The notes under the pieces were generated by a model, which worked only from the letters and a program-made list of their open reading frames with translations, was not told the DNA's origin and made no database searches. A DNA stretch of 64,000 nucleotides from the NCBI GenBank assembly GCA_030407085.1, contig CM059584.1, positions 491,501-555,500 on the forward strand, read 5' to 3'. Source of the stretch: Trichopria drosophilae (taxonomy: Eukaryota > Arthropoda > Insecta > Hymenoptera > Diapriidae). A program made the position numbers and the translations under genes. This document shows positions 34,501 to 46,281 of the stretch, one piece after another. Positions within the stretch are counted from its first letter, which is position 1; every line of letters begins with the position of its first letter.

Positions 34501-37500
34501 CCTCGTTCGCCGAGGCATGGAGCGGTGAAAGTCGGCGGCCATTCGCTCGCGATACCGGCAATAACTCGCCATATTTTCCCCCTTTCGTCTCGCACCCAGC
34601 CACGATCGCGGAAACCAATTGGGGGGTGGAGGAACGGACGGAAATGGACCGACGAAAAAAAGTCACAACACCGCCGAGACTTCCTTATTCGACTTTTCGA
34701 TTTATTGCCTTTATCTATCGGTTCTTGCATATCGCTTATCTGGACCCCTAATGCACTTCATTGCAACGCTAATTCATCCTCCGTACAAACGCCTTCGATA
34801 TATTTTTTTAAAAGTGTTCATTTCGACGTTTTTTGAGTGAGAAAATATTTTATTTATTATGTATGTTTTTTAAACTATTTTATACGATTCGGAAACTAGC
34901 TAGATTCTGTGTGATATTTTTATCAAAAATGTCTAGAACCAAAATTGACTTTGCATTAAATAATATCAGAAAAATATACTTTTTTGACACACGTATCCGT
35001 AAAGTAGACACTTTACGGACTCCTTTTCGCACTGTACGGACTCTTTTTCCTACTTTACGGACTAAAAACAGTCGGTAAAGTGCCTACTTTTGCGAACAGT
35101 GTATCAAATAACAGTGTTCGCTCATCGGCCGTAAAATTGAACTTTACGGCCTAGGACCGAAAAGTACTATTTTTTGTAATAACTTGGCTGATTTTAACGT
35201 TAATTCGACGAGTGAGAACTGATTTTGAAACCCTACAATTTACCTTTCTCACGTTTTGGTTAAGGATGAATATTTCTCTAGTTATAGCCGCACAAGGGGA
35301 GAAAATACTGATTTTTGCAATTTTCGGAACGACCTTATTCTACCAAATAGCCAACGCAATATCACCAAGGAGTGATTTATAGAGCTTGAAAATACGAAGA
35401 ATTTAACCCCTTATACGTTACGTTCTGATCAAAAAGCCCAGTAATACAATCTGCTTTGTGGCATAAAATTTCAACAAAATAACTTTTTTGACTCCTTTTA
35501 GTCCGTAAAGTGTCATTTTACGGACTGATCTCTGAACTTTACGGACTAAAAACAGTCGGTAAAGGGCCTACTTTTGCGTAAAATTTTACGGCCTAGGACC
35601 GAAAAGTACTATTTCGCGATCACTGGCCTCGTTTTAAAAATAGTTCTACGACTGAGTATTCATTTTAAAGGTTTATTGAAATCTTACAATTTATTTCCAT
35701 GACATATTAATTTAGCATGGACATTTTTCTTAAATAGAAGGTTTTCAAATGCACCATATATTATTTGTTTCTTGTATCCTGCATTAAAATAAAATGTCTT
35801 TATTTACCTCTGTATTTAATTGAAATAACTACTCAATATAAAAATCGTACAACAGAGTCCCAGTATATTTACGTCCCAGCATATTCGCCCAATTCCGTCT
35901 CGTCATATTTACCTGTCGCCGCTCTCTTTTTCCCCCATCTTGCGGGCTGGGGCCTTAGGGCCTGCTGTGACGTCACAAACATAACGCGACTGAGGAGAGT
36001 GGGAGAAGCGGCGCTCCCCTTCTTTTGGTAAATGCAACGAGACGGGAGGGGAAGGCGAGGAAGCAAATTGGTAAATATACCAGGACTGTACTGTATTAAC
36101 AATTTATAGAAATGAAAATTTAGTTTTTCCTGGAGACGGGAACCAAAGAATATCGTTGCTAAAAAAAGTCTCATTATTTATGTATTACAAAATTCAATGA
36201 ACAGTTATTTTTGTTTCATTGTTTATCTTGATGAACAATATTTAAAAATTGAAATCGTTTAATTGTCGATAGTACGACTAAAACAGTAATATTATTAAAA
36301 GTTTTCTAAATGATGTTTTCATTGGTTTCGGCCTATTTTGTTCGAATTTAACACAATATTAACATACTCTTTCAATTCTGTAAAGAAGAAAATTATTCAT
36401 TGTAGTAAAATTCACTTAAAAATAAGCTGGAATTAAGTAATCGAAATGTAAATAAAATTCTTAGTTAGTTAACATGTAGAAATATTTTGTGTACAACTTT
36501 AATTCAGTTTATCAAGTATGTAAGAAAAATACATAGTCTTCGTTATATTATGAAAATTACACTTACTTTCGGAATTAAGAATACAATTTTGAAAATTTGT
36601 GAGTTGTAATGTTTGCAATGATTTATTGCATACCTACAAAACTTCTCAACTTCGCTTTGTAACTAATTTAATAATTTTTTTAGGAATGGGGTGTATTTAA
36701 TGATCTTTTTGCGATTTGATTTACTTCATCGGTCATTAAAAAATTATTTACACCTATAGGAATTATGTAAAACTGTTATTGGTCTTTATAAATTAAAATT
36801 AATAGAAAATATAACACGTAATTAATGACATTCACAAAAATATTAACAAAGACGATAGTGGGCAAGGACGGATCACATAAAAAAATAGAAATTTATCCAA
36901 TACCATCTCCAAAAGAAATTCCATTCATTATAATTTGTTGTCATTCCCTAACCAGTCGAGCTCAAAGGCATAAAGCTCCCATTTTTCGTGTCTGTAAACA
37001 CTTCAGAAATTTCAACAAAATGTTTCGAAATATTACGGAACCCACACAAAAACGAAAAATTATCAAAAACTCTTACATTCACACATAACAAAACATTTCC
37101 CTGTTTCACCAGAGACAATAACGACTGGTAATATTTTGGGGAGAGAGGGATCCGAAACACCACTCCACCAAACTTCACACGGGCATTCATCAAGCGATTA
37201 AACGATCATATTAAAAAAAAATATAAGAACCACGTCCCAGTGCGGTTTTTCCAAGCATGAATCAAGCACGAAAGAAAATAAAACATTCGTTTTTAAATTT
37301 CCCCTTCATTTCTAGAAAATTTGCTTGCCGATTTTTGTCTGCGAAAATATTTGCAAGCTTTTCTTTTTGATTCAGGGCTTACCGTTGCGCGTCTGTGTAC
37401 ATACATGGTTTAATACCTTCAGGTCGGCATCGTAAGGAAGAGTTTTATCCCAGAGATTCGGCCCGAGGAAGGCGGCCTGGGCTTCCACGTTGCCCCAAAG

Positions 37501-37550
37501 TTCGCCATCCGCATCCTTTTTGTCTTCGGGACCCTCTTTTCCCTGTTTCC
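19417..37550 (-). CDS. Pdp1: PAR-domain bZIP transcription factor Pdp1 (five 3' coding exons; N-terminus not found)
   Basis: Exons in transcript order: 37550-37417, 28198-27973, 26891-26788, 26019-25882, 19503-19417. All junctions are GT-AG with matching phases, giving 228 codons plus TAA. The order is [20 protein letters not shown] (N-terminal conserved block), [17 protein letters not shown], a Ser/Pro-rich linker, the PAR domain ([19 protein letters not shown]), the extended basic region ([20 protein letters not shown]) and the leucine zipper ([17 protein letters not shown]). This is the HLF/DBP/TEF family. In flies Pdp1 is a nuclear activator that binds TTAYGTAA sites as a dimer, drives Clock expression opposite to VRI, and acts in growth and metabolism. 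The first identified exon begins in phase (two bases complete a codon), so at least one upstream coding exon must lie beyond 37550. No disabling mutation was seen. Confidence 0.93.
19921..21023. mobile_element. TTAA-flanked fold-back (piggyBac-like) MITE, 1.1 kb
   Basis: Flanked by TTAA at 19917-19920 and 21024-21027. The ends are inverted: left CACATTAAGTCCGGGAAAAA, right (reverse complement) CCAATTAAGTCCGGAACATT. Subterminal sequences also pair, for example the CATCAATATGT / ACATATTGACG and TGATCAATTATGAAC / GTTCATAGTTGATCA pairs. The right half holds a copy of the ATATTGGATTTGCCAT core shared with other TTAA elements in the window. No transposase ORF. The piggyBac link rests on TTAA targeting only. 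Confidence 0.6.
20257..20509. mobile_element. 253-bp MITE nested in the TTAA element
   Basis: Terminal inverted repeats of about 38 bp. The left arm starts TAAAGTCTCAATCTAGTAGA; the right arm ends TCTACTAAATTGACACTTTA. It includes an ACAGTCA..TATACAAAAGG block in both arms. No coding sequence. Confidence 0.65.
25318..25450. repeat. small GAGTGA/TCACTC palindrome cluster
   Basis: Contains GAGTGAAAAAC, GACTCTTTAAGAG, GATTCACTAGAGAGG and TTTTCACTCCATAAGAAGTG. These are the same degenerate words as the large array at 54.6-55.7 kb. Confidence 0.5.
25882..26019 (-). CDS. Pdp1: Pdp1 exon: bZIP basic region
   Basis: 46 codons in phase 0/0 between acceptor GGCGGCGCAG and donor GAG|GTATGC. Encodes [20 protein letters not shown] then [20 protein letters not shown] and GFLEKE. 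The N-x-x-A-A-x-R DNA-contact signature of PAR bZIPs is intact (NNMAAKR). Confidence 0.97.
26020..26787 (-). other. Pdp1: Pdp1 intron (0.77 kb)
   Basis: No gene seen. Near 26440-26490 is a word (ACTTTTGGATTT..CGCCATCTAG) that recurs near 38690-38715, a minor dispersed repeat. Confidence 0.6.
26788..26891 (-). CDS. Pdp1: Pdp1 exon: PAR domain
   Basis: Acceptor TTTTGCAG, donor AAGCAG|GTGAGG. Encodes [20 protein letters not shown] then [14 protein letters not shown], the proline/acidic-rich domain that joins directly to the basic region. It contains the only in-frame ATG (MASSGRD) between 28198 and the basic region, a possible internal start for a short isoform. Confidence 0.96.
26892..27972 (-). 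other. Pdp1: Pdp1 intron (1.1 kb)
   Basis: AT-rich. Fragments around 27490-27720 (CATATTGGAACCGTCATCTT, ATTCGTAATCGG) resemble the core of the TTAA fold-back family, but no ends were found. Confidence 0.5.
27973..28198 (-). CDS. Pdp1: Pdp1 exon: [10 protein letters not shown] block and Ser/Pro linker
   Basis: Acceptor CTTTGCAG, donor TCCA|GTATGT (phase 1). Encodes [17 protein letters not shown], conserved in HLF/TEF/DBP/Pdp1, then a low-complexity linker with [20 protein letters not shown] containing candidate proline-directed phosphorylation sites. Confidence 0.95.
31090..31636. mobile_element. TTAA-type fold-back MITE (547 bp)
   Basis: Left flank TTAG (31086-31089, a likely mutated TTAA), right flank TTAA (31637-31640). 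Left end CCCCTTGAGTGTGAGGATAC; right end, reverse complemented, CACCTTCGCTGTGAGGAGAA. Internal CCATATTGGATCCGCCATTT and ATTCGTAATCAGCG are shared with the 33-kb and 56-kb elements. Confidence 0.55.
32869..33461. mobile_element. TTAA-type fold-back MITE (593 bp)
   Basis: TTAA at 32865-32868 and 33462-33465. Ends CTCTTTGAAG and, reverse complemented, CCCTTTGAAG. The interior has three copies of a core: one in one orientation near 33127-33185, and two inverted near 33207-33290 and 33330-33415. The core words are CATATTGGATCCGCCATTTT and GATTCGTAATCAGCGACC. Confidence 0.65.
34120..34740 (-). promoter_or_regulatory. GC-rich island in Pdp1 intron; possible alternative promoter/first exon
   Basis: Sharp rise in GC and CpG compared with its surroundings. 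On the minus strand a good donor, TTCTCCAAG|GTAAAC, would end an exon at 34218. No ATG-initiated frame leads into it, so it would be a non-coding leader splicing to 28198. Several overlapping open frames on both strands reflect GC content and are not evidence of protein. Confidence 0.3.
34990..35620. repeat. TTTACGG/CCGTAAA inverted and direct repeat block
   Basis: Dense palindromic TTTACGGACT / AGTCCGTAAA words. Two long direct units occur: TTTACGGACTAAAAACAGTC followed by GGTAAAG.GCCTACTTTTGC at 35053-35093 and 35539-35578; and GGCCTAGGACCGAAAAGTAC at about 35150-35170 and 35592-35612. It looks like paired or duplicated non-autonomous DNA elements. Confidence 0.6.
35853..36088. mobile_element. 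236-bp MITE
   Basis: Inverted ends: left CAGAGTCCCAGTATATTTAC; right, reverse complemented, CAGTCCTGGTATATTTACC. The interior is GC-rich and includes a TGACGTCA palindrome near 35968. No coding sequence; the superfamily is not assigned. Confidence 0.55.
37417..37550 (-). CDS. Pdp1: Pdp1 exon: [15 protein letters not shown] block (5'-most exon identified)
   Basis: Acceptor TTGTTACAG, donor CTGAAG|GTATTA. Two bases (GG) complete a codon from an unseen exon, then [20 protein letters not shown] followed by [20 protein letters not shown] and ADLK. HLF/TEF/Pdp1 proteins share [15 protein letters not shown] just before the [10 protein letters not shown] block. Confidence 0.95.
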
Positions 37551-39530
37551 CTGTAACAAGAATAAAATATTTTCATTAAACAGTTGAAATTTTTTTTTAA
37601 ATTCATGTTATTTACAATAATTTACATTTCAATTAAAAAATTGATATTTTTTAGTAACAAATACATATCAATGTTTTACGTCAACGAATATGAAAAGTCG
37701 ATAATATTAACGAATTACTGAAAAAGATACCGTATGTGACGTCAGTATTTATTTTAAGTGGCCTCCTTATTAGAATAAGTAACAACGTAGAAACAATAAT
37801 TGCAGTATTTCAGTAAACGTATCGACCAATAGCTTTCTTCGACCTTACCTTCGACCTTACTTCGACCTTATCTTCCGTTAATAATTATTAATAAATTAAT
37901 TTTTTTTATTTTCTATTATTTATTTTTTCATATTGTTAGTTGTTATTGTTATAATCGGTATAATTATTGTGCCTCCCGATGATCTGTCAGCTACTTTGTT
38001 TGTAAATAGATCAACCTGAATGAAAAAATCGCCAATACTTAACGAGTAATGGGCAGCGATAGCTCCCAAACCGGAGGAAGAAATTAAAAAAAAAGTTGAG
38101 ACCTCTCTCTTCGCTATTTTCGGGCAAACTTCTGCAAGGCCAAGCCAAGACTTTTTTCTTTTCTCTTTTAGTCGAAGATAATTGAAGAGTACGAGGCGCG
38201 ACCTCGTCTTCTGTTCCGGGTTTGGTCGCTTCGAAAAGACGATCCGAAAAAAATGCCGAAGAGCGATTCACGCACGACTGGAACTTTTTTTTTTACCACG
38301 TTAAGTCCACTGTTTATTTTCTTGGTAATTTACAGAAATGTTGCTGGAATGTGCCTCGGAACTTGAATATTTTTTCAGTAGGCCGTGTTAAAAAGCAGAA
38401 GAATCTCGAATCGTAAACTAACTTTCGACTATTTCCCCCGTTTCGTAATTTCCGAAATGTTAGCAATTTTTTAAAATAAATGCCATACTACAAAATATAA
38501 GTGGAAAATGCTCATAGAAAATTATGTATGAGGAATTCTACAATTAATGGTACGAATTTTCGAGAAATGTATTTCTTTGAGGCACACTAGGTGGATAGAA
38601 GTGAATCATTTAGTTCAAATTAAATCCTTTCTTGACTAGCACAAAATGTCCAGATTTCGGATACCTCAATAAAATTGTACCCAACATCACTTTTGGATTT
38701 CAGCGCCATCTAGCGTTCGAAGAGACAATTTATGTATTTGGTTATTGTTTTCTTATTGGTTTACATGATTAGGGAGGGATGCATCGATTTTAGTGATTTT
38801 TTTTTAATAACGAATCATTATAAATCATTCATCGACTTGTGTCCGTCACCTGCCCCTGAGCCCCAGGGGCGAAGGCGGAAATGCCGAGGTCGATTTTCCC
38901 GGCACATTTTGTTCTCGCATTCATCGACATCGTGTCGCGAGTCCGGCTGAATGATCGGGTCGACTGTCAAGGTTGTGAGAGTTTGCCTGTCACGCCATGA
39001 TGTTTAGCTATCCGCAGATCGCTCATGATTACGATAACGACGAAAACGTCGTTGGAGACGACAGTGGCGACGGTAGTCATGCTGATGACGGTAATGACGA
39101 TCATTACGAGTTTCTCAAGAATTATTATTGGATACCAAATTATAAAGTGGTTGCAACGTCAGTTTACGACAAAAACATGCTGTTGACACCAGATCCCCTA
39201 TCGTCGCTTAAAAGTCATTCATTAATCAAGATCCAAGGGAAAGTTCCATCAAAGTTCCATTACCAAAGAAAGATTTATTTAAAAAAGTTATCTTTTTAGG
39301 GATTTATCTTGTACATTTTTCTATCATGGATTTGTTACTTGTCAACTTTATATGCTTCTTTATTATCATTTAGTTTTGATCAAATGAATTTCACCGAATT
39401 TATTAATTAATTACGATGAGAATAAAAAATGACTGGCCGTTGTAGTTCTACTAATTTATATTAACGTACCCGACATTTCGACAGGTTTGATGTCCTCAGA
39501 GGGATGTCAAATTGTAAACAATTAAGGGGG

Positions 39531-39884
39531 TACTAAAGTGTGTGGCCGATAATTTTCACTAAAAACTGTAAATAAAAAATTACTGAATATATTTTTCAAA
39601 ATGTGGCCTCTGTAAGAGGTACTGCTAGTTACTATAAACGGTATCCTAGAAATTACCAAAGATATTAATTGAGAACTGACCCAGAATTTTCAACAATAAA
39701 TAAAAAGCTCAGAAAAAGCTGATAAAAGTCAGCTCTCAATTAATGTCTTTAGTATTTTCTAGGTAGGAAACCGTCTACAGTAATTAGAATTGCCTTTACA
39801 GAGCTCAAATTTTGAAAATGTTATTCAGCCATCTTTCCGCTGTTTAGTGAAATTTCATACCTTACCGGCGGACCACTTTAGAAC
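39531..39884. mobile_element. 354-bp fold-back MITE
   Basis: Inverted ends GTACTAAAGTG (left) and CACTTTAGAAC (right). The arms pair inward through CTCAATTAAT / ATTAATTGAGA and CGGTATCCTAGAAA / TTTTCTAGGTAGG around a short loop near 39710. No ORF. Confidence 0.55.
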
Positions 39885-42800
39885 AACATTAGAAGTAAAA
39901 TAACAAAAAATGTGTATATTTTTTTTTCTATTCTCTGAAAAAAATTAATTAATGTTGCTGAAATGCAAATCCTATTTAAAATTATTAACCTTAAAATTAA
40001 CTCGTTATTATTTCAAATTGCTTCTTCCAACTCCGTTTTAAAAATGACGCCGTTTCTAATGCATATTATTCATAGCAAACGAAAACGAATGCGAGAAATG
40101 CAAATACTATAGAGTCATGTTAAAAAGATCATACGCGGAACGGAAAACAAATTCTTCGAATATAATTGCATCTTCTAATTATTTATTTGCTAAGTACCAG
40201 GAAATGATAAAAATAACTCAAGGCGACAATGACACGCAAATCAATTGATAAATAAGAATACTTATTAAAAACGTTAATCGATAAATAATGATAATGTAAG
40301 TCGATTTGTTAGCTTTTTGAAATCCAGATCATCGATTAAATTCAAGACTAATTGACAATCTTTACAGATGAACTGAATGAATAAACAGAGATAGAAAATA
40401 GAAGTCGCTTGTTCATTACAAGCCGTTCGTTAATTATATTAATCACTTTAATGGCATATATTGTTTTTGAATGTAAAATTATTGTTTTTTTAGCTATTTT
40501 ATTATTAGTATTTTTTCTTTTTTTGGCATTTCTGAAATGTTTTTATTTCGTTTGTTCATCAATGAACTTTTAATATATTTACTAGTTGGTTTTAGAATGG
40601 ATTTAATTTTATCTGAAAAAATTCACCACGGAACTGCAGTAAAATAAAAATTGAACCAAAAATTTATCATAGCGATTTATTTATTCGCGGGAAGTGTAGC
40701 GTATCGGATCCTTGAAAGAAAAAGTCAGTTCACAAATGGAATCGACAAAGGGATCCCAAGATCTCCGGACTTTTTTATCGTCCGATTAACGGTGCACACG
40801 AGAAACAAATAAAAAAAAAAGTGATCCTTGATTCAGAACAACCGCTATTTCGGAGCGAACAAAGGAAGAACATGTCTACCAACTTTGATGGAGTACATCG
40901 GGGATGTCCCTTCTTACGAATCTTTATTTCCAAATTTAAATTTTTTTAAAATAATTTTTGTAGAATATTGATTATTTTTATTAACATTCTAAAATAAATC
41001 ATTTCATTTTGAATCTTTTATTTTTTTGGAAATAATTTGTTCCACTTTCATTTCTATTGTTTTCAGACCCATAATCGAGGAAGATCTCGGAGAAACCCGT
41101 AGGAGGGAGACTTTTCAGAATGAATTAATTGTAAAAGTGAATCACTAGCCGATAGCGATTCGATTATTCGCGTGGGAGAAAAAATAATTTTCTTTCGTTA
41201 GACGACAGAGTGCGCTCGCACACACCGTCACGTGAATAACCTTGAGTTTTCAAGTCTGCAACAGCAACAATTAAATAGCGAAAAGCGACATGCGATGCAA
41301 GCGGCAATAACGTATGTGAAACAATTGTTCTTCGCTGTTAACAATTCTTTTTGTCGTTCGCAGATCGTAGCCTCGCGATGCCTCTTCCAGATAATGCATA
41401 TTTATTGCAACAATAACGAGGTTTTTTTTTAATATCTTCTTCACTTTATTCCACAAATTGCATTAGATTTTATTTTAATGCAAATTACGAAAAGATTTAC
41501 ATGTTTTGAAGTGATATGTGACATTTTTTAAATAAAAATAAATATCGTTTATTATAAGGAACCTGTATGTGGCAAGATTTCTTGATTTTCAATATTTTTT
41601 ATTACTACTAAAAAGCAAGATATCTTCATTTTAATTATTAAAAAAAATCTCGATGCTAAAGTCAGAATACGAATTAAAAAGATAGAAAGATGATAGTTTA
41701 AGTAGAAACAGTAGTATTTTAATCAGACAACGAAAAGTATAAATATGAAACAAAAATTCTGAATTTTAAATATTTTTAAAAATAGTAAAAGTAAATAATA
41801 ATGTGATAAGCAAATAAAAGCTAATTGTTAAATATACTACAAAATTATAATTCATGATACAAAATTACAATATAAAAATCATCGTAATGAAAGGTGCAGG
41901 TTATTTTTAATTTTTAACAGTCAGAAAACAGTAAAATATTAACTGTTTATCCATTACTGTTTACGTTAAATGTAGTTACTTATTAATCGAGCTGCACACC
42001 ACTGTCACCTTGGATTATTTCCATTACTTCCTAGTACATCAGTCATTAAATATGAATATACAATGTGTGTGCGAAGAAAGAGCGCGTTCATTTCATACGA
42101 ATGTAACGGGAATTTTTTTCACTTTTTTACAATTTTTCATTTTTATTTTTTTTTATAAAGCTGTAAAAAAATATGAATAGGTAAAAATCTTCAGATATTA
42201 ATAACGTAACCAAATTTTATAGCGTCGTCTGTAGTTATTGTATTAAACACTTATTCGAGTCTGGAAGACAAAAAAAAATTGTAAATTAATAAAATAAGTC
42301 TACAAAAATTATACAAATTTGTGTTACGCTTGAACGAAGGATTTTATTATATTTAATTACAACTGGTTTTATAAGCTAAAATATGACTAAAATGTATAAA
42401 AAAACTGGAAATAAAACTCTAAAAACCATATATGATAATAGGAAAAAAAAATTATATAATATATGGTGATTACCGTGACATTTTTTAATATTTTTAAGGT
42501 ATTTTCTTTATTTTTTTTTTAATTATTGTCTAACTGTAAACATCCATTTCGATTAATTTTCAATTTTTATGGTTTAAAAAAATTCACTGATCCCAAGATC
42601 ATCAATGTTAAAAAAGACTTCAGAAAATTGTTTGAAAAGCATTTTGGGATTAAAAATGTGAAAATTAATATTAAAATTTTTTAAAATCCTAGAAAAAAGA
42701 TGGGGTCCCTCGATTTTCCGACCTTCGTTTGTAGTTTTTCTCAGGCCCCTCCCCCTCCCCGCCCCAAATGGAACGTCCGCTGAACGCAGCCTCGCAACCG

Positions 42801-45800
42801 GAGATTAGTTCCGCAGAGTCGCGATCGTGTTCAGCCTTGAACCAAATTGCGATGGCTTGACCGGCATGGGCGTTCAGACTCGTTGTTTAGATGTTTAGCC
42901 ACCATACAGAGTATACTAGCTCGGACACAATTCTGAACGCGATGATGATCGAACATCCGGTATGCACTACTGACATCCCAGAACTTCTACTAGTTATTTC
43001 GCAAATTAACAAAATTTTTGAAATTCTTAGTTTTTGTGTTTAATATTGAAGAATTTAATACACGACTATAGTAAATTGTAATTTTTTTTCTTTCCCCTAA
43101 CAATTATATGAACACTTCGTCGTGTTCTCATCTAGTCAGTCTTTTTTAAAAAACTTTGTTGGATTTTTTTTAATGGAATTTGGAATTGGAATTTAAAAAG
43201 GTGTAACATGACTTATAATAATGATTTGTTTTAACTAGTAATTTTTTTATTGAAATTTCATTATAAGAATACATTGTTCAACTGAAACTTGAGAATACTA
43301 AAAAAAGAAATGTTCAATATATGTAATTTAGGTTCAACCACTCTCCTTTAGAATACTGCATCAGAAAATATGATAATAAATATATCTCGTAATTAACAAT
43401 ACTAAATGTTATCCGAGTTCATGATCAAATCATTTCGAGATCTTCAAATAAATTTCTTCACATATGTTTTTTTTTTTATTTATTTCTTTTTTAGTATGTT
43501 ATGATGTCATCGTTCTTATTTGACGTAAAATGGGTTTTACGGAACCAATTAAGATGAATCCCTGGCCGAAACCTCCGACGTTCATTTCCCTCTGAGCGGA
43601 TTTCACCCGCGGCTAGACGCTAAAATAGTTCGCGACACTCGAGCCGCCTCGACGTTCTTCGCAGACGCGAATGATTTCATTTGTTTGGCGATCATTTCCT
43701 CCGGCCTTGAAACTTTGAATACCTAGCTATTTTCAACGCCGGTCGTTTTGACCTATACGTCTGAGGTTTCATCTGCGTCTAATGGGAAACAAAATTTCTC
43801 CCAGCCCGAAAAATTTTGAAAAACAAATCAATGGGATCTTTTTTATGGACCCAAGTGGAACGAGTCGTTTAAGAGGAATTGAAGAGAAAGTACATTTTTT
43901 ATTCATTTCATTGATTGTCTATCGAAGGACTAATTAATTAATGAATTTAATTAAACGCGACTCTAATTAACCGAAGGAACTATTTTAGGTCAACATTTTT
44001 TTATGCATGTTTATCACATTTGTGAAATGTTTCATTTATTTTGAAAAAAAAAAAACGTAAATGCTTGCTAATTAATCGTTTGGTCTGCGTAGATCTTAGA
44101 GTTGTCTTTCCTTTATATATTTCATCTTTAACGTAATTAGTAAATAATAATCGAAAGATCTTTTATTTGTATAATTTTTTTCAAGCATTGAATTTCGTCA
44201 AATAGAAAATCGAAAATAGAGCGAAATTTACGAGCAACTGCAGAAAATGGACGATACTAATTAAATTTTTTTTAAATTTTAGAATTTAAAACTGTTGCTA
44301 AAACGTCATTAAAATAAAACAAAAAAATGTGGAAATGTCGCTTTAATAATTAAATAACCCAAAATCAAATATCAATTTATAAAAAACATTATTAATACAA
44401 GTTTTTGAGCAATCAATGCAAAGAAAATATTAAAAATTCGAAATGATATATTCAAATGTCAGGCAATGTGGAGAGTAGGATTAATCTAATTCTCTTGTCA
44501 AAACACAGGTGCCCTGCAGGCGTTTCTTCATAACAACGCCCAAATTGCGGTAGATTCTTTAGGCGCATGCCACCGATACCGATTACGCAACGCACAAACG
44601 AGTATTCAAGAACGGGAACTGTATCATTAGGACTAGCCCTCGTGTGTAGGTCAACAATTGGGAGAGTCGATTCTACCAATTTCAAAAGAAAAAAAAGTCA
44701 TTTTACAGCTATTTACGCAAATTGTGCAAATTTGAAAATCAAATTTCAAACTAATGTAATTGTTTTTTTTTTTAGAAGAAAATGTAAAAATCAGCAAACT
44801 TTTTTAATGCAATAAATTGATTTTGTTAGAATTTGACAAAATGTCAGTTTTTCTTATTACAGCAATATTTTTTTGTAGGTTCGAAAAATTATGAAAAAAT
44901 GAAGGATTTAAGAGTTGCATTTAAGGACGCGTTAAACAAACGTCAAATATGTAAACTCCACGGAATACAATCGAATAGGTTAAAAAAAAATCAAGGCTTC
45001 GATACGTTCCCACGATTTTCAATGTCAGTATCGAAATTTTTGTCGCTTTCGATACATACTTCTCGTGGCGAGATTCACTTTCGTCTCCCGTTCGCACGAG
45101 TAGATGTTGATGCAATCCTATACGCGTATCCTCGAGGACACTTCGCGGTTCAATAAGAACGACCACTCGTTCATTTCAACATATAAAAACTCGAACCTTG
45201 CGATATCACACTCGATAGTGAATGTCGCACAAGACTATTTAACTTCGTTATCTACTTTGCATTTTAACATTATTATTTTCAACGCAGCAAATATCACGAA
45301 TTTGTTAAAAATACCATTTCATGATATCAAAAAAGAAAATTTTCTTTAATTTTCTTGTCAGTGGAAAAATTTAATACTTAGGTGACGATGAAAAGTGCAA
45401 TAAAGAACCCTCGACCACAAACGCTCGTTAAAACGAGTGAAATCGTGAATTTTCTGTAATTTTTCATTCGATGATTTTTTAAGAACTTGGAGACAACTCG
45501 CAATGAGATAACCTCGATTTTACAAGAATCCCTAAGGTGTATGGCACTAAGTCAAAATGCCGAGTGTGGCTTACCGCACGATGCAAATCATTGTTGCGAT
45601 TTACTGCTCGTAAGTCAGCGTCCTTAACACATGGCAATTATCCGGGCGAGAATATTGAATCGACCGCAAAAAAAATCACCATTACAATACGAGCCGTGCG
45701 TAAATAAATGTAGGCTTTCTTCCAACGCGCGCCTCGCCTATTTTAAAATCTATTTGCAAGGCCGCCGCTTATTTGTACGAGAGATCCCGTCCGTCCGACT

Positions 45801-46088
45801 CTGGATCTTGTCAATTTGCGGATTCTTATTTGCAAAACTTTTAAAATTTTATTTCGTGTGATTTTAACACATTTTTTAAGTGTTGTAATTGTTCATTTCA
45901 TTTTATTTTATTACAATAACTCCTTTCTTCGTTTTGTCGGTGAAAAAAAAAATAATAATATAAAGAATAGCAAAAACAACTTCGAAGTTAAATACATTTT
46001 TTTTTATTCCCCTCTCCCTGATTTTTTCCGTATATACAAAACTAAAGATGGGTTTCATTTAAAAATTGGATTAAGAAATTACTTTGTT

Positions 46089-46270
46089 GTAATTACGTAC
46101 GTAAAGTTAGTGCGTAAAGTACTTTTGATGCCTGTTTTTCGTGCGTAAAGTTCACTTTTACGCACTCCTGACGACAAAATTCGTAAAGTGAAAAGTCGTG
46201 GGTAAAGTTGCACTTTACGCACTCAACCAGGCATCAAAACTTTACGCACTCTCTTTACGCACCCAATTAC
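46089..46270. mobile_element. 182-bp GTAAAGT-type MITE
   Basis: Inverted ends GTAATTACGTACGTAAAG and CTTTACGCACCCAATTAC. Just inside are GTGCGTAAAGTACTTTTGAT and, inverted, ATCAAAACTTTACGCAC. Additional internal GCGTAAAGT / ACTTTACGC pairs give a multi-stem fold. Confidence 0.65.
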
Positions 46271-46281
46271 AGAAACTAGGA

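Larger units (their letters stand above)
28199..37416 (-). other. Pdp1: Pdp1 large intron (9.2 kb)
   Basis: Mostly AT-rich repeats. It contains two TTAA fold-back elements (31090-31636, 32869-33461), a GC-rich island (34120-34740), a GTAAAGT/TTTACGG repeat block (34990-35620) and a 236-bp MITE (35853-36088). A further core copy of the fold-back family lies at 29395-29500 (TTGGATCCGCCATTTTGAAT) without clear ends. No convincing protein-coding exon. Confidence 0.65.

Noticed and set aside
34320..34836. Several overlapping frames of 120-150 codons on both strands
   Set aside because: A GC-rich island opens all frames; none has a recognised domain or supported splice structure.
44833..45156. 107-codon plus-strand frame
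   Set aside because: No recognisable domain, signal peptide or splice context; overlapped by an opposite-strand frame.
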